Shown: positions 8,345 to 15,408 of the stretch, piece after piece | Numbering within the stretch: the stretch's first letter is position 1 | How the letters are laid out: each line of letters starts with the position of its first letter | Source of the DNA: a virus | Reading direction: 5' to 3' (one strand) | Virus record (IMG/VR): IMGVR_UViG_3300009537_000164 | Span: 1 to 24,642 of that record | Length of the DNA stretch: 24,642 nt | Translations under genes and position numbers: made by a program | The notes under the pieces: generated by a model | What the model was told of the DNA's origin: nothing | The model's input: only the letters and a program-made list of their open reading frames with translations | Database searches by the model: none

Positions 8345-8842
8345 CTAGGTTATAGCGGCGGTACCCCATGCGGGGACGGCTGAACCCGGGGCCATGCGAA
8401 AACGGGCCGTATATAAACCAGTGTTCGGATCCACTTTGTAAGACATACATAACATGCCGTTTGCTGAACTGGACGCCAACCCAAAAACGGGATCGCCGGT
8501 GGACCAGTTCGCCTGAATACCAAAGTAGAACGCAAACGCCAACGGCGTAACACCTCCGGGTAAATTATTTAAAACGACATGTGACCCTGACAAAGCCGGG
8601 GCCGCCCCTGATCCGCTGGCCGCTTGGGCGGCTGTGTTGTCGAACGGGCCGCCAATCTCGCCGACCCAATCGGGCTGACCTGAATAGGCGCCCTTTACCG
8701 CGTCTTGGAACGCTGCAAGGTCGATTTCCTCATAGTCTAGACCGACGCCGTTAATACTATTTACGGGTATATCCCGCAAGGTGCCGCCGCTGTCCTCTAG
8801 TTGGAATTTAAAATATTTTGCTACTGTTCTGCCTGTTGCCAT
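8345..8842 (-). CDS. Second tail-tube-like protein
   Basis: The 165-residue product begins MATGRTVAKYFKF, closely matching the start of the neighbouring 255-residue protein (MATGRTVSKYARV). The two also share a later GAYSG/GAYAG and PFDNTA/VFDNTA pattern, so they are probably paralogues. Composition is strand-rich with Gly, Ala and Ser, as expected for tail-tube or tube-decorating subunits. It lies between the larger tail protein and the chaperone genes. It may be a second tube subunit, a minor tube variant, or a decorating domain. AGAGGT precedes the start. Which of the two builds the tube cannot be decided from sequence alone. Confidence 0.65.
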   Translation of the reverse strand: MATGRTVAKYFKFQLEDSGGTLRDIPVNSINGVGLDYEEIDLAAFQDAVKGAYSGQPDWVGEIGGPFDNTAAQAASGSGAAPALSGSHVVLNNLPGGVTPLAFAFYFGIQANWSTGDPVFGLASSSANGMLCMSYKVDPNTGLYTARFRMAPGSAVPAWGTAAIT

Positions 8843-8870
8843 AATAATTAACCTCTTTTACTAAATTAGT

Positions 8871-9638
8871 CTATCCTCTAACAAATCCTAAAACAAATGT
8901 TACTGTGGTCGCCGTATTAAGGGATAGTTGCCAGCGCGTATACCGCTTAACTGCCGCTGTGGTCCCTAGGGCGACAACCCCGGATAACGGGGCGCCGCTG
9001 GCGTCGATCTCGCCTGAACTTACCAGGTCGCCAAAACTGCCGTCCAAATTAGTCGCGGCGTCCTGTATTTTTAATGTACATGTTCCATCCCCGGCCGTGA
9101 CATGATACATCATATAACCGCCCGCCGCGGTTGCTGCGCCGGTATGGTCCAACCCGGTCGCCGTATTTGCGGCCGTTTCGGCCGCTAGTGCATGTTCTAA
9201 ATACCCCCACGGGCGGGCGTATAATAGCGTACTGGCGGTGACTGAATAGGGGCCAAAAGGTATACTAGCGCCAACCAAGGACCCCCCGGCCGGCTCGGCC
9301 TTGTAGGCGCCCTGTAACGCCTCACACATAAACGCCGGATCGCCCTCGGTCGGGGCAGACTGTATACCCAATGCAACCAAAACGTCACGTTTTACCCCGG
9401 CCCCGCTGGCGGCTGCATGTAACCCAATTGTTGCCGTATTATCAAATACGCCGTTTAGTGGTCCCGGTGATACCATGCCATGACCGGCATAAGCACCCGT
9501 TACGGGGTCGCCATAGGTAACGCCGCTTTCCTCGTCAAAAGTTATATCTAGCGGCCCAATGCTGCGGGTATAACCCGATAGATCATACCCGTCCATATAA
9601 ACCCGGGCGTATTTCGATACCGTTCTACCCGTCGCCAT
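8871..9638 (-). CDS. Major tail tube protein candidate
   Basis: This 255-residue protein is Gly/Ala/Thr-rich, almost free of Lys and Cys, and predicted to be mostly beta strand. It lies after the tail-terminator candidate and before the chaperones, the standard place for the major tail protein. Its start MATGRTVSKYARVYMDGYDL contains the strand-turn pattern common in tube proteins. The start ATG overlaps the last codons of the upstream gene by 14 bases and has a strong ribosome binding site (GGAGGAT), in line with high expression. The C-terminal half (about 140-255) may be an added surface domain because the smaller paralogue lacks it. Confidence 0.7.
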   Translation of the reverse strand: MATGRTVSKYARVYMDGYDLSGYTRSIGPLDITFDEESGVTYGDPVTGAYAGHGMVSPGPLNGVFDNTATIGLHAAASGAGVKRDVLVALGIQSAPTEGDPAFMCEALQGAYKAEPAGGSLVGASIPFGPYSVTASTLLYARPWGYLEHALAAETAANTATGLDHTGAATAAGGYMMYHVTAGDGTCTLKIQDAATNLDGSFGDLVSSGEIDASGAPLSGVVALGTTAAVKRYTRWQLSLNTATTVTFVLGFVRG

Positions 9639-9852
9639 TTTTTACATCCTCCGGGGCTTTGCCCCCCGCCTTGTCGGCGATCCGCTGTTTTGACTTCTTT
9701 TTTTGTGGTTCATCGTCCTCGATATACTCGGCAATATACCCGTCTTTTAAATATTCGTCGGCTTGTGTTTTGCCAAGATCATCCAGAACGGCCCCGGGCA
9801 TAATAACCCGCCCTCTCTTTGTTCTAATTGGTTGAATTACACGATACCTCAT
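9625..9852 (-). CDS. Small virion-module protein, unknown
   Basis: The 75-residue product has a compact N-terminal half that looks like a small beta-barrel or KOW-like fold (RVIQPIRTKRGRVIMPGAVL) followed by an acidic patch and a very basic, Lys-rich tail (EPQKKKSKQRIADKAGG). The start overlaps the stop of the preceding gene as TAATG. It resembles in layout the 73-residue protein encoded at 11393-11614: a small strand-rich start and a lysine-rich end. A small neck or tail-assembly factor is plausible. No family recognised. Confidence 0.65.
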   Translation of the reverse strand: MRYRVIQPIRTKRGRVIMPGAVLDDLGKTQADEYLKDGYIAEYIEDDEPQKKKSKQRIADKAGGKAPEDVKNGDG

Positions 9853-10304
9853 TAATTTATAAACTCCGTTACCGTAACCGAAAAATCAAACCCGTGAAAC
9901 TGTGTGCCGGCGGGATCTTCAACCAAACCCCACGCCCCCAACCCGCCCCAATCTATATTTATAGTGGTCGCTAGGGTGTTTTGCGATACGGCGTCGATTA
10001 TTTCGCCTAGTGCTGTTGCCATGCCTTGCCAAATGTCCATATTTCCCCGTTCGTCGCCAACCTCGGCAAACAGGCAACGCCAATTTAAATTATATGTCAA
10101 CGTTTTCTTGGCCACCGACCAATCGCCGAAACTGTCAATAACCGGCGCCCCTAAATTACTAACAAAATTGGGGGCCGGTTGTACCAAGGGCAACCCCCTT
10201 TCGACGCTATCTTTTAATGCGTCCGCGTCTAACCAGTTAGTAATACTAGCGGCTGACAAACCTGTTATTGCTGTCGCCGCTGCAACAATCTGTATTGTAG
10301 TCAT
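9852..10304 (-). CDS. Tail terminator / tail completion candidate
   Basis: From ATG 10304 the product has 150 residues. I prefer this start because GAGGCGGG lies just upstream and the gene then begins one base after the preceding stop; an in-frame codon at 10376 would overlap the connector gene by 71 bases. The protein begins with a helix rich in Ala, Ile and Thr, has a Trp-rich middle, and ends FHGFDFSVTVTEFIN, a C-terminal strand pattern seen in tail terminator proteins that cap the tube. Position between the head-tail connector and the tail tube fits. The call is by context and length, not by a firm motif. Confidence 0.6.
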   Translation of the reverse strand: MTTIQIVAAATAITGLSAASITNWLDADALKDSVERGLPLVQPAPNFVSNLGAPVIDSFGDWSVAKKTLTYNLNWRCLFAEVGDERGNMDIWQGMATALGEIIDAVSQNTLATTINIDWGGLGAWGLVEDPAGTQFHGFDFSVTVTEFIN

Positions 10305-10305
10305 A

Positions 10306-10911
10306 CTATACCCGCCTCTTATAAAGGTTAATAACCGCCTTGGCGGTCCCTGGTACGTCTTTGGGTGAAATAACAACCCCCCCGGCGGTTATCTCGGCTA
10401 TACTTGATAAATTCTTGCCCTTGCGTCGGTTAACATACCCCCGGGTAATTTCCAAACAACAACCCAAAATATCGTCCGTGTGACTGGCCATAAATCCCCA
10501 CGTTCCGGCCAAACTAATGACCTGCTCGCGGTTTCCCGCACTGTCGGTTTCCCATTGTGCCGATGATACCCCGTTCGTGCCATACTCTTTTAACCTGACT
10601 TCAAAATATGGGGCCTTGTTAGTTGGAATTAATATATACTGGTCCGTGGTTAATACATCCCCGTTGCCATTCGTAAAGGTCGTAACCGTTAATAGATCGT
10701 CATCCAATAACAGGCGGCGGGGATCCTTGGGTATATCATAATAACGGGTATCGGTGCGGGCGTAAAAGGTCCGGCCGGTCATAATATCTATATAGCGGCT
10801 GGCGGCCTCTATTAAATTTTCTATGGCCCCGTCATCGGTGGCGTCTACGGTCGTTATATTGGCATACGCCTTATATTCAACTAGAGTTGCGTACCCGTTC
10901 TCTATTGACAT
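10306..10911 (-). CDS. Head-tail connector, HK97 gp6-like
   Basis: The 201-residue protein begins with the helical pattern of gp6-type adaptors: a Tyr/Ala-rich first helix, an acidic turn and a helix with IENLIEAASRYIDIMTGRTF (about 30-49). The Arg-Tyr-Tyr-Asp-Ile segment that follows leads into a strand region and a C-terminal helical bundle (ILGCCLEITRGYVNRRKGKN). These adaptors form a ring under the portal and receive the tail. The gene lies downstream of the capsid genes and upstream of the tail terminator candidate, the expected order. Confidence 0.75.
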   Translation of the reverse strand: MSIENGYATLVEYKAYANITTVDATDDGAIENLIEAASRYIDIMTGRTFYARTDTRYYDIPKDPRRLLLDDDLLTVTTFTNGNGDVLTTDQYILIPTNKAPYFEVRLKEYGTNGVSSAQWETDSAGNREQVISLAGTWGFMASHTDDILGCCLEITRGYVNRRKGKNLSSIAEITAGGVVISPKDVPGTAKAVINLYKRRV

Positions 10912-10921
10912 AAATTAACTA

Positions 10922-11308
10922 TCACCTTCCGGGTTCGTAGTAAACAATAACGCCGCCGGTTTTTGCGTTGCCGCCGCTGGCGATAGTTAATTTAAGTAAC
11001 CCGTCGATAATCGGCTTGACGTGTACCTCTTGGGTCCCGTTATAGGTTTGCGCCGCCCCAGCTTCGTCGTGTGCAACGTGACGGGGGTATAACGTCTGAT
11101 CCGTGTTAAAATTCGTGGCCGTCAATAGGGTCTTGTTTACGCCGCTATTCGTGTTTACAACCGTAATGGTTGCATCGACGCCGTCGGCATAGTCGCCATC
11201 AATCAACTCGACGGCAACCAACCGACCCAAAACGGCCCGGTCCGCCGTGTCGTTCCCGTCCCCGCTTTCGTCGGTGGTTACATTGATACGCAAACTGTCT
11301 AATCTCAT
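10922..11308 (-). CDS. Small beta-rich virion protein, unknown
   Basis: The 128-residue product is dominated by alternating hydrophobic and Thr/Asn/Asp residues, suggesting a beta sandwich, and has no Cys or Trp. It ends GGVIVYYEPGR. The gene sits between a perfect hairpin at 11348-11377 and the connector gene. Candidates are a capsid decoration protein or head fibre base; I do not recognise a family. A loose ribosome binding site (AGGCAGGA) precedes the start at 11308. Confidence 0.6.
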   Translation of the reverse strand: MRLDSLRINVTTDESGDGNDTADRAVLGRLVAVELIDGDYADGVDATITVVNTNSGVNKTLLTATNFNTDQTLYPRHVAHDEAGAAQTYNGTQEVHVKPIIDGLLKLTIASGGNAKTGGVIVYYEPGR

Positions 11309-11347
11309 TTTTTTATCCTGCCTTTATACATCCATCAAAAAGCCGTC

Positions 11348-11377
11348 AAATACCCCGGACCAAGGTCCGGGGTATTT
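11348..11377. terminator. Perfect intergenic hairpin
   Basis: Arms 11348-11361 and 11364-11377 are fully complementary over 14 base pairs with a two-base spacer (AA), including a CCCCGGACC core. On the plus strand the right arm runs into TATTTGTTTT; on the minus strand it is followed by TATTTGACGGCTTTTTG. It lies between two late genes on the minus strand. It could be a partial terminator that lowers expression of downstream genes, or an RNA-processing or stability element after the highly expressed capsid genes. Confidence 0.6.
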
Positions 11378-11392
11378 GTTTTACCTTGATCT

Positions 11393-11614
11393 CTACGCGT
11401 CGGCGTTTTCCTTGCCCTTTTTGGCCTTGGGGGCCTCATGGGTTCTTATTCGGTATACCTGGTCGGGTTCGACCTGGTCCGGGTTTACCTCTAGGGCTTG
11501 ACCATTGGATACCAACGGCCCGCCGTCGGCGGCCTCTAGATAAACCAGTTGGCCTATGGGGTATTCAATCCCGCCAACCTCAACGCCTGGGCTTGCGATC
11601 TGATATAAATTCAT
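11393..11614 (-). CDS. Small head-module protein, unknown
   Basis: The product has 73 residues: a short strand-rich domain (MNLYQIASPGVEVGGIEYPI, then QLVYLEAADG) and a C-terminal tail rich in Lys, Glu and Ala (EAPKAKKGKENADA). AAGGA lies eight bases before the start ATG. It lies between the beta-helix gene and the intergenic hairpin. Its layout recalls the protein at 9625-9852. A capsid accessory or small decoration protein is possible. No family is recognised. Confidence 0.6.
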   Translation of the reverse strand: MNLYQIASPGVEVGGIEYPIGQLVYLEAADGGPLVSNGQALEVNPDQVEPDQVYRIRTHEAPKAKKGKENADA

Positions 11615-11628
11615 TTCAGCCGTCCTTA

Positions 11629-12600
11629 TTAAGTGATTAACTCAACAGCTACGCCGGATCCGTCGGCCCCGGTAACTGCGCCCATATTACCAAACAAAAC
11701 GCCGCGATCATTTGCGTCCAGTTTTGTAACGTTATGGAACATACAATCTTGTAAAAGTAAAACGCGGGGTTCCCCCATTCCTGCGGGGATTACAAAGGCG
11801 CTTGTCATATCGTTGGCCGTCGAATTGTTGATAAATCGGCACAAAACAAAGGTGTTATCGCGATCTATACCCGTTGAATCGACAATCTCCACAAAGGCGG
11901 CCCCGGCATTACCGGCGCGCATGCGGAAAGTACAATTGTAAAACTCGTTACGGTGGGCCTCTCCGTCCATTAACATACCAACCATACCGGTAGCGGCGTC
12001 GATTGTGTCAACGCCGATAGTACAATCCTCGAATACGTTTTCTTCGGCGCCATCTAACTTCAAGGACGCCCCGCCGTCGATTGCCTGGGTGGCATGCCCT
12101 CCCCCGGCAAAATGTACCCGGTTAAAATAATTGCGGCCGCCGGTGACGGACACATTAATTAAACTGGTTGCGTCGTCGACGCCCTGAAAGATATAAAAAT
12201 TTGAAAAGATACACCCGGTCGCGGATATAGTTAACAAGGGGCTTGCCCCGGTTAATGTGGATAACTGAAATATCCGGGCGCGGTTGGCTGTTCGGGCCGG
12301 GGAAGAGATACCGATTAAATGGGTGTAGTTTTTAGACCACGTTAAGGCCGCCGTCATATTCAACCCCGAACTATCGCCAATTAAAAACACTATGTCGTTT
12401 TGATTGGCTGTACAGGTATCGTGTGCCTTTGTCACGGTTGCAAACGCTTTATCCGGACTTGTCCCGGCGTTTGCGTCGGATCCGTTGGCGGCGTTTACAT
12501 AATAGACGTTTCCCTGTGCTACGCCTATGCCAAACGCCCCGGCGTATCCGTCAACCAGGTCACTTAGTCTTGATACCCCTTTTCGTAAAATGTATGTCAT
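11629..12600 (-). CDS. Right-handed beta-helix protein next to the capsid gene
   Basis: The 323-residue product has the mark of pectate-lyase-fold proteins. It opens with YYVNAANGSDANAGTSPDKA (about residues 33-52), a motif that often begins parallel beta-helix domains, followed by coils with regular Asn, Phe and hydrophobic positions (FSNFYIFQG, YFNRVHFAGG, VFEDCTIGVD, EFYNCTFRM). There is no catalytic motif that I can point to, so it is probably structural. Tail spikes often have this fold, but the gene sits immediately after the major capsid protein. That suggests a head fibre or capsid decoration. AAAGGA precedes the start nine bases upstream. Confidence 0.75.
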   Translation of the reverse strand: MTYILRKGVSRLSDLVDGYAGAFGIGVAQGNVYYVNAANGSDANAGTSPDKAFATVTKAHDTCTANQNDIVFLIGDSSGLNMTAALTWSKNYTHLIGISSPARTANRARIFQLSTLTGASPLLTISATGCIFSNFYIFQGVDDATSLINVSVTGGRNYFNRVHFAGGGHATQAIDGGASLKLDGAEENVFEDCTIGVDTIDAATGMVGMLMDGEAHRNEFYNCTFRMRAGNAGAAFVEIVDSTGIDRDNTFVLCRFINNSTANDMTSAFVIPAGMGEPRVLLLQDCMFHNVTKLDANDRGVLFGNMGAVTGADGSGVAVELIT

Positions 12601-12622
12601 GTTCTTTTATTCCTTTGCCTCG

Positions 12623-12646
12623 GCGGGGGCCTCTGCGGCCCCCCGC
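12623..12646. other. GC-rich hairpin after the capsid gene
   Basis: GCGGGGGCC and GGCCCCCCGC pair around the loop TCTGC with one bulged C. No U-run follows on either strand, so it is not a standard intrinsic terminator. Located between the capsid fusion gene and the beta-helix gene, it may protect the 3' end of processed capsid mRNA or pause transcription. Confidence 0.5.
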
Positions 12647-12670
12647 TATCAGGCTGTCATATCGGATAAA

Positions 12671-14179
12671 TTACAGGCTAACGGCGTAAGAAATGGCGCT
12701 GGCCTCGGTGTCGCGGTAGACCATACCGACCCGCATTAATGCGGTAATTTCGGTAGTGTCGGCGCGAGGCACCCGTTCGGTTTCGATAGTAAGGCGACGC
12801 TTAAACCCAAATCGCCACTGGTCCCAACGGACGGCCAAGATTGCGCCGTAAAGGTTGTTAGCGGCTGTGTCCAGGTCAATTTTCCCTGCGCTGTCTGCTT
12901 TTAGTCCATAGGTGCTATCAGTGTTCCAACGGTGCATATTGGCGGTATGGTGGACCTTATACCCATAAATACCGGTTAAGTTACCTTTCTCAATCGTGGG
13001 GGATACGAAAACGTCGCGGGTTTTAACCTCGGGGATCTCCAAGGCCGCCCAATGGGTCCACGCGTCAAGGATAAAGCCGACCTTGTCTTTTTGCAGGGCG
13101 TTTTTACCTGCCAACCCCATAAGTTTTAGCGTTTCGGTAAAATCTGCAGACGTCAAACCGCCCGCGCTTCGACTGTTGGCCGTGTTGGTTACTAGGGCCA
13201 ATTTTCTAAACCCGTTTAAAACAAGGAAATAGTCTGTTGACGCTGGCGTTCCGGCAATGTCGTTAATGTTGGTGCTTGCGCCGGTTTCGGTATCGCCGTC
13301 AATGACTAAACTTTCCAGGACCTCGCGGCCCTCTTGTACTATACTGTCAATCAACTCCCCGGCCCATGGGATAACGCTATCCTCGACTAATTCGCCGGTG
13401 AAACTTGTACCGGCCCCCATTTTGGCCACGGTTAACGATTGGTTGGTCGTTGCGTTTTTCGACGTGGTGACGGTGTGGGTTGTTGGTCCTGGGTTACTAT
13501 CCTGCGCTGTTGCCTGTGCAACCTTGTAAAAGGTTGGTGGCGTACTCGCGACGGGAATGGTAACACTCTCGGAACCCTGGGGAACCTCAACGGTCGGGAT
13601 CATCCCGACAACGGGGGTGTCTTGGGCGATATTGTCCCACAACTCGGTCGAATATGTAACGCCTACCCATTCATCGCCGTAACTGGCTAAGGTGGATTGA
13701 TTAAGCTCGTTTGCCTTAAATGGCATCCCGGCCGCTTTCATGGCTGCTTTAGTACGACTATAACGCTTGTCTTTGTCCAGGTCCTCGGCGATACGAACGG
13801 CTAAAGCCTTGTACGCGTCCTCGGTGGCCTTTCTACCTTTACCTGACCGTCCGGCGCTTTCTAGTACGCCGATACCGAACGCCAGGGCGGCGGTCGGTTC
13901 GTTGTCATATTTCCATAGATTGGCAAATTTCGCAACGTTGGGAGCACCTTCCCCGCTAGATAGGCGGTTTGCCGCCTTTTCGGCCTCGGCTAATTTTTCC
14001 TCGACTTCCTTGATCTTGGCGTCGGCCGCCTCGGTAGCTGACTTAACGGCAGCGTCAATCTCGGCCTGTTTATCTTCGGCCGCTTTTTTTGCGGCGGCCT
14101 GTTCGGCTAAAAGCTCTTGTCGGGCTTTATCCTTTTCGGCCTCTAATTGGGCCTCTGTTAATTCCATAATTTCGGGCAT
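12671..14179 (-). CDS. Nested product: scaffold plus major capsid protein from an internal start
   Basis: An in-frame ATG (residue 213 of the full fusion) starts MPEIMELTEAQLEAEKDKAR, exactly where the coiled-coil scaffold begins. It has GAGG eight bases upstream, as good a ribosome binding site as the phage uses elsewhere. The 502-residue product would provide capsid subunits in excess over protease, as phage lambda does with the nested C and Nu3 genes. The internal start is seen in the sequence; its use is inferred. Confidence 0.55.
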   Translation of the reverse strand: MPEIMELTEAQLEAEKDKARQELLAEQAAAKKAAEDKQAEIDAAVKSATEAADAKIKEVEEKLAEAEKAANRLSSGEGAPNVAKFANLWKYDNEPTAALAFGIGVLESAGRSGKGRKATEDAYKALAVRIAEDLDKDKRYSRTKAAMKAAGMPFKANELNQSTLASYGDEWVGVTYSTELWDNIAQDTPVVGMIPTVEVPQGSESVTIPVASTPPTFYKVAQATAQDSNPGPTTHTVTTSKNATTNQSLTVAKMGAGTSFTGELVEDSVIPWAGELIDSIVQEGREVLESLVIDGDTETGASTNINDIAGTPASTDYFLVLNGFRKLALVTNTANSRSAGGLTSADFTETLKLMGLAGKNALQKDKVGFILDAWTHWAALEIPEVKTRDVFVSPTIEKGNLTGIYGYKVHHTANMHRWNTDSTYGLKADSAGKIDLDTAANNLYGAILAVRWDQWRFGFKRRLTIETERVPRADTTEITALMRVGMVYRDTEASAISYAVSL

Positions 14180-14815
14180 TTTATTTACCTCTTTGTAAAT
14201 TGTTTTAGCTTTTTGTTTTGTTTTGATTAATGCGCCTCCGTTTTCGTCCTGCGCTATAACGATAGCGCCTCCTGGACTGTCGGGGGCGTTTATATCCTCT
14301 GGTAATTCTAAACCGGCGATTTTGTAAATCGCCTTCAGCGCAGGAATTGCCACGGCATAACTGTTTGCTGGCTGTCGATCCTCGTCTACATCAAATATAG
14401 ATAACTCGGCTACGGGCCATTCACTTATAAACCCGTCAAGCCGTTTGCGTACCAAGTGGGTTATTGACCCACTGGACGCGAACGCTAGTTTTTTCTTGGC
14501 GGCTTCCCACACCCGGCGGGCCAACGATTTCGTTTTGTCCAATACGACCCGGTACCATATGCCGGCCTCGTCGACCCATCGATCAACGGCTTTTCCGATA
14601 TATTCAGGGGTCCCCGCTGGCTGACCCCCGGCCGTGTATCCGTGATAATACACGGCCGGGGGGAGGCCAAACTTATCTGGATGTGTATTCGTTTCTTTTG
14701 CGAAATATTCGCCGTCTGCATCCCGCCCATTAATAGGGCCTCCGAACGGGACCCCCAATACCTCTAAAACCCACTCCCCCTTATTATTCTTGTATGCTTT
14801 TTGTATCCTTGCCAT
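12671..14815 (-). CDS. Fused prohead protease, scaffold and major capsid protein (HK97 type)
   Basis: One frame of 714 residues joins three functions that are usually two or three genes. Residues 1-185 look like a prohead protease of the HK97 S78 type: VYYHGY (55-60, candidate catalytic His58), LAFASSGSITHLV (110-122, candidate nucleophile Ser114/115) and WPVAELSIFDVDED (133-146). Residues 219-285 form a long charged coiled coil, the delta-like scaffold. Residues about 290-714 are an HK97-fold capsid protein, including VTIPVAS and the late strand YGYKVHHTANM. The gene is preceded by its own strong promoter and a terminator-like leader. An internal start at 14179 could supply extra scaffold-capsid subunits without protease. 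Confidence 0.85.
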   Translation of the reverse strand: MARIQKAYKNNKGEWVLEVLGVPFGGPINGRDADGEYFAKETNTHPDKFGLPPAVYYHGYTAGGQPAGTPEYIGKAVDRWVDEAGIWYRVVLDKTKSLARRVWEAAKKKLAFASSGSITHLVRKRLDGFISEWPVAELSIFDVDEDRQPANSYAVAIPALKAIYKIAGLELPEDINAPDSPGGAIVIAQDENGGALIKTKQKAKTIYKEVNKMPEIMELTEAQLEAEKDKARQELLAEQAAAKKAAEDKQAEIDAAVKSATEAADAKIKEVEEKLAEAEKAANRLSSGEGAPNVAKFANLWKYDNEPTAALAFGIGVLESAGRSGKGRKATEDAYKALAVRIAEDLDKDKRYSRTKAAMKAAGMPFKANELNQSTLASYGDEWVGVTYSTELWDNIAQDTPVVGMIPTVEVPQGSESVTIPVASTPPTFYKVAQATAQDSNPGPTTHTVTTSKNATTNQSLTVAKMGAGTSFTGELVEDSVIPWAGELIDSIVQEGREVLESLVIDGDTETGASTNINDIAGTPASTDYFLVLNGFRKLALVTNTANSRSAGGLTSADFTETLKLMGLAGKNALQKDKVGFILDAWTHWAALEIPEVKTRDVFVSPTIEKGNLTGIYGYKVHHTANMHRWNTDSTYGLKADSAGKIDLDTAANNLYGAILAVRWDQWRFGFKRRLTIETERVPRADTTEITALMRVGMVYRDTEASAISYAVSL

Positions 14816-14835
14816 ATTCTCGGACCTTTTAACAA

Positions 14836-14873
14836 TAAAACCCGGCGGGGCGATTCTACCGGCCCGCCGGGTT
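14836..14873 (-). terminator. Terminator-like hairpin in the leader of the capsid gene
   Basis: On the minus strand AACCCGGCGGG (left arm, main stem bases 14863-14871) pairs with CCCGCCGGGTT (14841-14849), followed by TTTTATT. The hairpin lies downstream of a strong promoter and upstream of the capsid start, so read from that promoter it acts as an attenuator. It may equally end transcripts arriving from the portal and neck genes. Its left arm overlaps the 27-base block shared with the leader at 20.4 kb. Confidence 0.6.
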
Positions 14874-14889
14874 AATCCGGTCCTGGGGT
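14863..14889 (-). promoter_or_regulatory. Conserved leader block, copy 1
   Basis: This 27-base segment matches 20362-20388 at 23 of 27 positions without gaps (minus-strand core ACCCCAGGACCGGAT). Both copies sit in the 5' leader between a near-identical promoter and a terminator hairpin. Such conservation in noncoding leaders suggests a binding site for an antitermination or attenuation factor, acting as RNA or DNA. Confidence 0.6.
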
Positions 14890-14906
14890 TGTTTATCTAC
14901 ATTATT

Positions 14907-14935
14907 ATTATAAGGGTTTTTTTATCTACTTGCAA
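14907..14935 (-). promoter_or_regulatory. Late promoter upstream of the capsid fusion gene
   Basis: On the minus strand TTGCAA and TATAAT are separated by 17 bases, close to the sigma-70 consensus. The spacer ends GATAAAAAAACCCT, almost the same as in the promoter at 20427-20455. The -35 box lies next to the stop codon of the upstream neck gene. The transcript start would fall near 14900, giving an 85-base leader with a terminator-like hairpin. Confidence 0.75.
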
Positions 14936-14937
14936 CC

Positions 14938-15408
14938 TTATTTAACGAATTTATCAAGCGCCCGTTGTACCCAGGCGTCAAGCTGTTTTTCTAACAATGC
15001 CCGTTTTTCATTGGCAACGTCCAACCAGGTACGCCAACCAACCCGCTTAATGTGGGCGGGCTGTTTGTTGGATTCGTTCCCGGCCAACTTGTCGGCGTAG
15101 CTGGCCGCATTAACGGCTGTCGTTTTGTGGGTCGTTTGCTCAACCGTCCAACTTGTGCCGTATTTCTCACTATTCCCATAATTCGCCCCGCTGGCGCTCT
15201 GATACCCTACCCCTCTTTTATAGTATGGCGGCGGCGGCTGGGATCCCGGGGGGGCTGCCGGGTATTCTTTGATTCCCCTTGTTTTCAATATTTCATCCAT
15301 ACCCTCACGCCCCGCGGCTTTTGTTGCCGCCTCCAATTCCTCGGGGATCTGATCATTTGTTTTAATAAGATCGTCCAATCCCTCGACGGATATTTTTAAA
15401 TCAAGCAT
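14938..15408 (-). CDS. HK97 gp10-like neck/tail-joining protein
   Basis: The product has 156 residues from ATG 15408, which overlaps the upstream stop as TAATG; the frame is open further upstream but inside the preceding gene. Seen are an N-terminal helix (LKISVEGLDDLIKTNDQIPE), a proline-rich loop (YPAAPPGSQPPPPYYKRGV), the strand with NAASYADKLAGNE, and PAHIKRVGWRTW followed by a C-terminal helix. These match the gp10-like family, where the Tyr-Ala-x-x-Val/Leu-x-Gly strand and the Gly-Trp segment are typical. It usually lies after the connector gene; here it precedes the capsid gene, a local rearrangement. Confidence 0.75.
   Translation of the reverse strand: MLDLKISVEGLDDLIKTNDQIPEELEAATKAAGREGMDEILKTRGIKEYPAAPPGSQPPPPYYKRGVGYQSASGANYGNSEKYGTSWTVEQTTHKTTAVNAASYADKLAGNESNKQPAHIKRVGWRTWLDVANEKRALLEKQLDAWVQRALDKFVK

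Noticed and set aside
13767-14198. Long plus-strand open frame opposite the capsid fusion gene
   Set aside because: It mirrors the Ala/Glu/Lys-rich coiled coil on the other strand and has no own features. The same applies to other plus-strand frames such as 5841-6509 and 6984-7520.
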